Below the pieces are notes generated by a model. That model had not been told where the DNA came from. It ran no database searches and worked only from the letters and a program-made list of their open reading frames with translations. Of a stretch of DNA of 64,000 bases, positions 55,688-64,000 are shown piece after piece (position 1 is the first letter of the stretch; every line of letters starts with the position of its first letter). The position numbers and the translations under genes were made by a program. The stretch spans positions 647,227-711,226 of the forward strand of contig FJOG01000013.1 of assembly GCA_900073065.1 (NCBI GenBank). The letters are read 5' to 3'. The DNA is from Phialocephala subalpina (lineage: Eukaryota; Ascomycota; Leotiomycetes; Helotiales; Mollisiaceae).

Positions 55688-57029
55688 TCAATTGGCAGCT
55701 AAGATCTCCGCAGCACCCTGTGCCGGTAACTCCTCCACCTGCATACCAGGCTTATGACTCTCCTCTTTCTTCTTCTTCAACCCATCCTCATGAGACTTGT
55801 AACTCGCATATCTCAACGAGGTCAAGACCATGAATGCCATGAACAGGATACCCATTACGGATCTTCTCGTTAGGACCCATCTGAGGCCTTCTACCTCCGA
55901 TTTACTGTCGCTGTTCAACATGACTGTGATTTTGTAGTTTAGTTCTTGGATCTGTGGTTTTGTTAGTGATTGGCAATGTATGGAGTGGGGAAAGGGAGAC
56001 GCTCTTTGCTTTCCATTGTTCGCTGCTCGCTCCTCACGGACATCTTCCTGTCGTCGAACATTCCTTTCAAATCATCCTTGAGCGTGAGAAGCTCCTGCGT
56101 GAGCTTCTGATTTAAAATATCCACTTCATGTTGAAGCAGCGTCCTCTCCCTCCTCATAGTCTCCTCCTGCTTCCTCCGACTATTTTGAATCTCCGTCTTC
56201 AGCTCCGAACACGCTGCTTGAAAGAGGTATGTTTCCTATCAAAGCCCAGTCAGACATTCTCCTCTTATTTCTCTAGACTTGGCAAACTCACATTCTCAAC
56301 ATCACTTTTACTAACCAGTCCCGCCTTCGCAACATCCAAATTCTGCGCCAGCAATCCCCTAACAGCCTTCATAGCCGTAATACTCTGCTCAGTCGTGAAC
56401 CCTCCTGCCTCCACCCGCGAGACTAGTGTATAGGTATCGAAATGATGTACATACGGCGGCGTCTGCAAATGCGGTGGCTTCGAAGCATTTTCATCCTCCG
56501 GCGACTCAGGAGGAGGCATATGAAGCACCGTCTCAATTGGTCCCGCTGGATCAGACGTTTTCGCGGTTGCTTTTTGTCGAGGACGGGGTTGTTCCTCTTT
56601 CGGTGGCAGGTTTTCGTAGATGACTTCTTTTCCGTCGTCGCCGGGTATGAAGGCAGCTGCTTGTGTTTCTTCTGAGAGAGGAGCGGCAGATGATGGGTTT
56701 GAGTCTGGGTTGTTCTTCCCTTCGTCTTTGGCTTCGACTTTTTCGTTGTCTTTCCCGTCGACCTCGGGTGTGAAGAGTTTCATGTCCTCTGCACTATGCC
56801 CCTCTGGTATGAATGGCTCAACCGCTTTCCCATGTCTCTGCACGAACTGCGGGCCTCTCCTCCTCCCAGCGGTTCCAAACTCCCTCTTTCGGGCACCACC
56901 AGGTCTTGTTTTCGGGCATTGTTTAGAGTCGTTGAAGGCGCGTAAACGGACGCTTGGTGTGGCGGATTCGGAGAGGCGGAGAGAGCGGAATAGGTGAGGG
57001 TATAAGAAGGTGAGCCGTGGTACGGACAT
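55688..57029 (-). CDS. FMP32/MCUR1-like mitochondrial inner-membrane protein (DUF1640)
   Basis: Proposed minus-strand exons 57029-56292, 56235-56038 and 55951-55688 give 399 residues. A basic N-terminus (residues 1-50, RSLRLSESATPSVRLR) suits a mitochondrial presequence. An acidic linker follows. The conserved core starts PPYVHHFDTYTLVSRVEAGGF and runs into a long coiled-coil, LNSDSKSEVEGLRWVLTRR, and a single C-terminal membrane helix (VMGILFMAFMVLTSLRY). Relatives (yeast Fmp32, human CCDC90/MCUR1) are linked to respiratory-complex assembly and calcium-uniporter regulation. The end of exon 2 is uncertain: the GT donor used here drops about 12 residues (VRSEQRTMESK) that look conserved, and no GT donor lies after them in the right phase. 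Confidence 0.8.
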
Positions 57030-57531
57030 TGTCGTTGGAAGTGTTGAGACAGGATGGAAAAGTTTGGTTATCGCGGGTTTTGATACTGGGTTTTGATACT
57101 GGGTTTTGATACTGGGTCTTGGCAGGCCACGTGCAGGTACCCCTGTTGATCGGCTGAAATAGCCTCGCCAGCAAGGCTGTGAAGACCGAAGACGAGGCTG
57201 CGAGTGTGACTTCTAAGTGTGCATCACCTACTCAATTTATTTGGCATTATTTGCTTCCTTTACTCCTCCTGAAATTTTTCATGTATGGATTTGATCTGTC
57301 ACTACATCCTTATCTTGTTGCTGGTTTCTCTCGCCTTGATCAGGCAATCCATCGTATCACAAGGCGGGAACAATCAACGGCTCTGCAAGCCATCAATCTC
57401 AAAACAAGGGTCGAGAGGAGAAGATCTCTATTATATGCTCTATTCCGTCCGTCTATCCCGTCCATCTAGATCATCATGCGTACCAACGTTACCATAAACT
57501 ACCGTTCCCGAGCAGCCGTTATGTGACAATG
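57030..57531. other. intergenic, promoter of the FMP32-like gene
   Basis: About 500 bp between the FMP32-like start and the kynureninase stop. It contains the 13-bp repeat at 57075-57116. The plus-strand frames here have no domain. Confidence 0.6.
57075..57116. repeat. 13-bp tandem repeat, three copies
   Basis: GGGTTTTGATACT is repeated three times exactly and followed by a fourth GGG, 46-87 bp upstream of the FMP32-like start codon. Confidence 0.9.
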
Positions 57532-59158
57532 TCACAACTTCTCGGCAGCATGCAGCGCCTCCCCAAATGCTTCCACGAACAACCAACAGTCCTCGAAACT
57601 GTTGTACAGCGGCGCGGGTGCAACACGTATGACATCAGGCCGACGCTCATCAACGACTACCGACTTCTCCTCCAAATATTTCATCACGGCATCCAACAGG
57701 CCAGGCTGTAACTTCAAGCTAAGCTGTGCTCCGCGTTGATCCTTGTCACTCGGTGTAATGATCTCGAATCGCTTTGCGGTATAAGCTTCCATGTTCCGAA
57801 TGAGGACCTCGAGGTGAGCTGTAAGTTTGACAGACTTCTCGCGTAAAGGTACCATGCCGCCAGCTTTGGCGAATATTTCTAAGGAGGCGTTCAGGCTAGT
57901 GATATCCAGGATCGAGGGATTGGAGAGCTGGAAACCTGATGCGCCTGGGATTGGGACGAACTTGTTGTCCATGGCAAATCGAGATGCTTTGGAGCTGCCC
58001 CACCATCCGCTTAGCCGATTGGCGAATGTCAGTTGACCTGCTTCAGACGATACTTGACTGTTCTTCTCGTGGACGAAGAGTCCTCCGACAGCACCTGGGC
58101 CAGCATTGAGATATTTGTAGCTGCACCAAACGGCAGCGTCAACGCCCCAGCCGTGGAGATCTAAAAGGACATTTCCAACGGCGTGTGCAAGATCCCAAAT
58201 CACAAAGATTCCAGCTTTTTGCGCGGCTTTGGTGATTGTAGGGATATCGAAGTATTGACCGGTGTAGAATTGGATTCCGGGTAGCAACAGAACAGCCGTC
58301 GTTGATGCATGTTTTTCAATGACTGAGAGAATGTATGAAGTAGACAATGGAGCTTGCGGGAGTCCTGGTAGCTCAATGGTGATCAAGGACGAACTGGGAG
58401 ACAGGTTATGGTGAAGGATTTGGGACTCCGCTGCGAACTGGAGATGGTGAGACAATTAGATAAATGTTTCGTAACACCAAGAGGCCATGTAGATTCGTCA
58501 TCACTTGATGGTGTTCACGAGAAAGTCAGAATCATCAGATGTGTCAAACATCCTTGAGAGGCCTCATCGCCAAGCTACATCTTTGCCGAATGAGAAAAGG
58601 AGACTCACGTGATCCGACGGAAAGGCCTGGTTCTCGATGATGATCTTATGGCGGCCGTTGATGTCCGGCTTGTAGAACGCAGACAAAAGTAGATGCAGGT
58701 TGGCCGTCAAGGTTTCCATGACAGCTACCTCTGCGGGGAGAGCTCCAACGATTGGGGCAATACAATCCGAGGCCCTAGCATCGGCATCTAGCCATGTTGG
58801 TAAGGGGCTTTCGGCAAGCGGTTTGAAGTGACCAAAGACACCTTGTGTAGCCCAAGTCGTGAAGTACTGTTGCATTCGTACAGAGGTGATTGCAGGTTGC
58901 ACGCCCAGCGAGTTTCCACAGAGATAAATTGCAGTATCATCAGGTGACGATGAGTCATGAGTCTCTACATGAATCAGTAAGGAGGTCTATGATGGAAGTG
59001 CAATTCGTACCTGCTTCTGACAATGACCTGGCCCTCAACTGGGCTTTTGATGGTATCAAAAAGTCCTTTCTGATGCCATGCAGAGGATCCTGGGAATCAA
59101 GAGCCAACGCATAAGCTCTGCTGTACACGTGCTTGCTTTGAGCATCAGAAGACGACAT
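57532..59158 (-). CDS. BNA5: kynureninase
   Basis: Minus-strand exons 59158-59011, 58964-58609 and 58437-57532 give 469 residues, the family size. Landmarks: AIYLCGNSLGVQPAIT, ALPAEVAVMETLTANLHLL, IIIENQAFPSDH, IWDLAHAVGNV, and the PLP-lysine motif WCSYKYLNAGPG with Lys at about residue 276; also LSGWWGS and PDVIRVAPAPLYNS. It cleaves kynurenine and 3-hydroxykynurenine to anthranilate and 3-hydroxyanthranilate in tryptophan breakdown and NAD synthesis. No other pathway gene lies beside it. Junctions are GT-AG and in phase. Confidence 0.95.
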
Positions 59159-60793
59159 CGTTGAGACGTTGAAACGTAATGAAGCTCAAGAAGGCAGCTG
59201 AGCAATCGGTTTGGCTTTGGCCGTTGCCCTAAGTCGCTTTGCAATTGGCACCGTTCAGCGGTGAAGATCACAGCTTCTGGAACACGAATTGCGTGTTGGG
59301 CTTCGGTCCAAGCGGAAGGCGGATTTGGTGGACTCAGGAGAAATGTCAACGGTCAGTTGATAGAATCTGGGGAAACTTGCCGGCCCGGCTCGCACTATTG
59401 GGCGGAGGTGGAGGAGGGAAGGGGCGCGTCTCAAGCTAAATGTAATGAGAAATGCAAGTCTGTGTCATGAGAATGCGCAAATATGTGGTTTGGATGAGGT
59501 GTTCTTACACTGTTACGTCTGGCCGTCGACGATGAGCTCGCAATGGTAAACGGACTGCTTCGTGACGGTTTCAATTACCCCCGAGAAACACCTTTCAGGG
59601 CTAGTTGCGGGGCAGCGTAAAGCACCTTTAGTCATTGAGCCACCCTTGTCGCATCACGGGATCGGGAAGTCCACCAACCCTGGCAGCGGCGTTCCCCAGG
59701 AGGCGATATCCCGGGACTGGCTTCTGACCAGGGCGACCAGGGCACGTCTTCGGGCAGGCGATGTGGCACCCGAAATAGCAACAAGGCGAATCAGAAACCA
59801 CGCAAAAGGAAAGCGTTGGGAACTTTGGTTCGTTTTCGTTCAAGTTGTGTGAATCTTAATTGAAAGCAAATGTCTCGTAAATCAAAGATGGCGTAAGCTG
59901 AAAAGGGAAAGATATATCACCAAAACAGTGCTGACTCGACTCGAACTAGAGACATTCGGGCAAGGTCTGGCATGTGAACCGGAATTTCAGCCACTCAAGG
60001 CTGACCCCTCATACCAAAGTATTTTCTTGGGATGAACTAGTCTACTAGGGGTAAGCACTTCACGCAGTGCCTTGAATAACCGTACCAGGGTTGCTTATCG
60101 TGGTGCGGGCACGAGAGCATCGTCAGTCAGGTACGAACTTCCTAGCTGCATCATTCCCCAAGGAAAAAAAAACTCAGCACGCCCGAGTCCATGGTCACTC
60201 TATAAAAGGAACCACAAGCTCGTGTTGGCTCCATTACAATCAATTCGCAATACGAACAGGAAGTAAAATAAACTCAATTCACCTATACCTATCATCCCTT
60301 CCTAGTTCTCTCAGCTCTCCCCTTTCCTTATCTCCAACCCTCCAACCCTCCAACCCTCCTGGCCTTGTTTGGTCCTGCGCCTCCTTCACGTCAGACCGTC
60401 AGATTCAAGATTCGAGAGCCACAGCGCGGCTTCGTAATTGGATTTAAAAAGCTTGGTGTCCTCAAGATCGCTGGGACACGTTACTTTATCTTGAACTACT
60501 TTCCCAGCAGGTACCCGACTCACACCGCACCGATCGCGACCTCTTTCATTCATTCATTCATTCATTCGCAGCACGGTTGCACGGATACTCGCTGAACTGC
60601 CGGTACGTCTCCTTTGTCTTTATGCTTCGTCCATTCCACCATCATCCTTATCGCTCCTATCAAAGTCAATTGAACAAGGGTTGTGGCTGACCGACCAGAG
60701 TTGCGCTGTATTCAACCGCATCCGCAACGGTACCGCTCCTCGTACGAGTGCGACTCAATCTCGAGCTCACGGTCACCGCTCCCATAGCCAAAA
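59159..60793. other. intergenic, promoter and leader of glutamate dehydrogenase
   Basis: About 1.6 kb with no supported gene. It includes TCCAACCC repeated at about 60332-60358 and a (TTCA)n microsatellite at about 60545-60567. A GT-rich purine tract lies near 59400. Confidence 0.55.
60545..60567. repeat. (TTCA)n microsatellite
   Basis: About five and a half copies of a 4-bp unit in the leader region of the glutamate dehydrogenase gene. Confidence 0.85.
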
Positions 60794-61036
60794 GTAAGTC
60801 TAACTTAGCTAATGCATACCTTCAACCTCCCTATCCAGAAATGGCAGTCATGGAAGTCATGGCAGATATCTTAAATGCCTCTGCCCCTCCAGCCATGGCC
60901 ATGAGGGACACATTGAACTTTCCTTTTATTCCTGAACCTTCTTCATTCTTTCAAGGTCTCAGTAAGGCTTTGTGCCTTGCCGCAGTCCAATCACAATGGC
61001 CAAAACATTGACTCTGATCACGACTAACCTTCTTAG
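60794..61036 (+). other. probable 5'-UTR intron of the glutamate dehydrogenase gene
   Basis: Donor GTAAGT at 60794 and acceptor CTTCTTAG ending at 61036, with a textbook branch site ACTAAC 8 bp before it. Splicing would remove upstream ATGs at 60841, 60972 and others and place ATG 61116 as the first start in the conserved frame. Inferred from motifs only. Confidence 0.5.
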
Positions 61037-61115
61037 TTCGCCCAAACAGTTTCCAGAATACTTCGAACCCTACGAACCTTTTCCAGTCTTCGACTTGGAA
61101 GCAGACTTCGACATC

Positions 61116-64000
61116 ATGGCTAGCCTCGATACCTCTCCTACCTCTCCTCCGCCAATCAACAAGGCAATTGAGCAAGTCGTCAGAACTCCCGGCAGACAAC
61201 CATCTCCTCAGCCTACACATTTCAGTGTCCCGTACCAAAATGGCAAAGGCACCAACGGCAATGGCGGCAATGGACACCGAGTCTTGCGCTCTGCAACCGT
61301 CGGATATATCGCACCTGAGTTCAAGGGCAAGAAGGAACAAATGGTTCAAGGTTAGTCACATTTCACATGTGGTGCTGTTGAGGATATTCTTCATTGGTTC
61401 TTCAATTGAGGCTATTTGTGGATCGTCCGGAACATTAAGGTCCAAGACTCATGTGAATGCGCGAGTAATTCTCGGTGACGAGGACACTTGGAAGTTTCCA
61501 ACCCGATACTACCATAATCTCGCATGCATTCCTAGTAGTTTCGAATAAGTCATTGCAGACCGCTCTTCTTCCCAGCAGCAAATCATCTCAAGCATTGACT
61601 CAAGAGCTTACTAATTCTCTATCACAGTGAAGGCAAAGATTCTGGAAAAGAACTGGATTCCAGAAGTCTTGGTTGATAAACAAATCTCTTGGTTCTACAA
61701 CGAACTCGGCATTGACGATGTCTACTTCCAATTGGAGTCCGTCGATGCTATTGTCAGTCACATCACTTCTCTCTATGCAGCCAAGATTGCGGCTTTTGCA
61801 CGTGAGGACAAGAGACAAGAGATCCGACTCGACATGGAAGCTTCAGATCATGCTATCTACATCGACACAAGCGAGCCTGGAGTTACCAACATGTTAGGAC
61901 CCAAGTATGAGCATCGTCTTGAGAGCAAGTATCTCGATGCTTCGACAAACAAGATCTTCCGTGTGGAGACTTTCCGCTCACCAGGAAACCTAGCTGGCAC
62001 TGGGACTTCGAAGACCACCGTGCGTTGTTACTTCGTCTACCAATGCCAATTTGTAGACCCAAATCCATCACCAAATGAGACCAGACTGGAAATCATCTCC
62101 GACCGGTTGTTCTTGGCCAAGGCCACCAAAAACACAAAGCAAATCTACAAGGACATCATTGAACTTGCAGTCTCCAGAACTGGACCTGTCATCGAAGTCT
62201 TCGATATCGAAGACTCAAAGGAGGTCAGACTTGTGGTCGCCTTCCGACGTAGGACTGCAGCCGGCATGTTCAGCGCTCTTTCGGATTTGTACCACTACTA
62301 TGGTGTTACAAGTTCCAGAAAGTATGTTGAACAATTCAGCAATGGCATCAGCGTCATCTGTCTCTACCTTAAGCCCGCGGCCAACCTCGAGTCAAAGAGA
62401 TTCCCACCCCTCAGCGCCTCGATCAACCAAATCACCAAAGAGATTTCCTTGCTCTACTGCATTCCTCAAAACAAGTTCCAGTCCTTGTTTGCAAGTGGGA
62501 AATTAAGCTTGCAAGAGACAGTGTATGGTCACTGTTTGTGCGTGTTCGTACAACACTTCCTCAATCGTCTCGGTATATTCGCCTTATGAAATTTGCATCT
62601 TGGATACACTGACATTTCCTAGGTTCCGACTATGCTTCTTTGGTATCTGCTTTGGATGCAAACAACAGCGCACATGCAGAAGTCCTCGCCAAGATCAAAC
62701 GACGCTTGAGAACTGAGACGTTTACCGCTGATTACATCTTTGAGATCATTGCAACATATCCTCAGCTCATCCGCTCATTGTACTCGTCCTTTGCCAATGT
62801 ACATCTTACACTTGCCCCAGGCTATCAGGAGGAGTTCATTCCACCAACCCCCTCTGCTGACGTCCTTTCCGATGCTAAGTTGAAGGAATTGATTTCCAAG
62901 ACTGTCAGCAACGAGCACGAAGAGATGGTAATGACTGCTTTCCGTACCTTCAACAACTCCCTTTTGAAGACGAACTTTTATACACCTACGAAGGTCGCTT
63001 TGAGCTTCCGCCTCAACCCGTCATTCCTTCCAGAAATCGAGTATCCTCAACCTCTTTACGGCATGTTTTTGGTGATCACTTCTGAGAGCCGAGGATTTCA
63101 CCTACGTTTCCGAGATATCGCCAGAGGTGGTATTCGTATTGTCAAGTCCCGCAACCGTGAAGCTTACTCGATCAACGCTCGTTCAATGTTCGACGAGAAC
63201 TATGGACTTGCCAATACTCAGCAACGCAAGAACAAGGACATTCCTGAAGGTGGATCGAAGGGTGTGATTCTTCTTGATGCGGCACACCAAGACAAGGGCA
63301 GTGTAGCTTTCGAGAAGTACATTGACAGTATCATGGACCTTCTTCTTCCAGCTGAGACCCCTGGCATCAAGAACCCGGTTGTGGATCTCTACGGAAAGGA
63401 CGAAATTCTGTTCATGGGTCCTGATGAGAACACTGCAGACCTCGTTGATTGGGCTACCGAACATGCTCGCAAGCGTGGTGCGCCATGGTGGAAGTCCTTC
63501 TTCACTGGCAAATCTCCGAAACTGGGTGGTATTCCTCATGATGCTTATGGCATGACCACCTTATCTGTTCGGGAGTTCGTCAAGGGCATTTACCGAAAGA
63601 AGGAGCTTGATCCCAGCAAGGTCCGAAAGATGCAGACCGGAGGACCCGACGGTGATCTGGGCAGCAATGAGATCCTACTCAGCAATGAGAAATACACCTC
63701 GATTGTGGATGGAAGCGGTGTGCTTGTGGATCCCAACGGAATCAACCACGAGGAACTCATCCGACTGGCCAAGAAGCGAGTCATGATCTCTCAATTCGAC
63801 GTGTCAAAGCTCTCCAAGGCTGGCTTCCGCGTCCTTGTTGATGATAACAATTTCACCCTTCCAAGCGGTGAAGTCATTGCCAACGGCACGGTGTTCCGAA
63901 ACACATACCATATTCGCGAGACTGGCTTGACCGACGTCTTCGTTCCTTGTGGTGGCCGTCCCGAGTCAATCGATCTCTCGAACGTCAACAAGCTCATTAA
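61116..64000 (+). CDS. GDH2: NAD-specific glutamate dehydrogenase (GDH2), 5' part
   Basis: Exons 61116-61350, 61628-62527 and 62623 to the right edge; the reading frame runs off the window. Donor 2 is GTCACT, weak but in phase. The protein begins MASLDTSPTSPPPINKAI, then RVLRSATVGYIAPEFKGKK, VDKQISWFYNELGIDDVYF, and later SRGFHLRFRDIARGGIR and NKDIPEGGSKGVILL, where the GGSKG lysine belongs to the glutamate-binding site. This is the large (about 115 kDa) fungal class that oxidises glutamate to 2-oxoglutarate with NAD, used for catabolism. About 840 residues are inside the window, so roughly the last fifth is missing. ATG 61116 is chosen because upstream ATGs probably lie in a leader intron. 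Confidence 0.92.

Noticed and set aside
59930..60010. tRNA-like sequence on the minus strand (a D-arm-like hairpin and a TTCGAGT loop)
   Set aside because: The acceptor and T-stem bases do not pair and no anticodon loop with flanking stem fits, so it is not called a tRNA.
1..64000. transposon, rDNA or CRISPR content
   Set aside because: No transposase, reverse transcriptase, long terminal or inverted repeats, rRNA core motifs or spaced repeats were recognised on either strand by reading.

Overview
The window is nuclear DNA of a filamentous ascomycete. Genes lie on both strands, most are interrupted by short GT-AG introns of about 45-250 nt, and the conserved proteins (ARL1, SKP1, SMP3, COG1, RPL10A, NAD-dependent glutamate dehydrogenase) look fungal. 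The fungus-specific families (Zn2Cys6 regulators, DUF6594, 14-TM drug exporters, atypical bZIP) suggest Pezizomycotina, perhaps Leotiomycetes; that last step is a judgement from family flavour and was not computed. All exon coordinates were worked out by hand from splice motifs and reading-phase continuity.

Layout. 0-6.7 kb: a tandem array of three related F-box genes; the first has a duplicated start region, the second is intact, the third is broken by frameshifts. 7.1-20.4 kb: mostly core genes, namely an acyl-CoA dehydrogenase and a glutathione S-transferase (convergent), GPI mannosyltransferase SMP3, the SCF subunit SKP1, a small unknown gene head to head with ARL1, and a catalase. 21.2-31.4 kb: an accessory stretch with a fourth decayed F-box gene, a DUF6594 gene with four in-frame stops, and a same-strand trio of MFS exporter, Zn2Cys6 regulator and second MFS exporter. 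32.9-43.4 kb: ribosomal protein uL1/RPL10A, a small secreted cysteine-rich protein, a lysine-rich protein with Myb/SANT-like segments, a divergent 14-3-3-like protein, a 3-kb stretch without a gene, and a very small Cys-rich protein. 43.4-50.2 kb: a gene-poor pocket with a Ulp1-like cysteine protease, a truncated Zn2Cys6 gene that has lost a zinc ligand, and a phospholipase-B-type remnant. 50.2-64 kb: core genes again, namely COG1, an atypical bZIP regulator, an FMP32/MCUR1-like mitochondrial protein, kynureninase and, running off the right edge, NAD-specific glutamate dehydrogenase.

How genes may work together. F-box proteins dock on SKP1, so the array and SKP1 belong to one ubiquitin-ligase system, although SKP1 is a core gene and its closeness may be chance. 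The exporter-regulator-exporter trio could be a small efflux or detoxification module; no biosynthetic backbone enzyme is visible. Core blocks alternate with three accessory pockets (0-6.7, 20.4-31.4 and 43.4-50.2 kb) in which most of the pseudogenes sit. I saw no recognisable transposase, reverse transcriptase, rRNA, convincing tRNA or CRISPR array.
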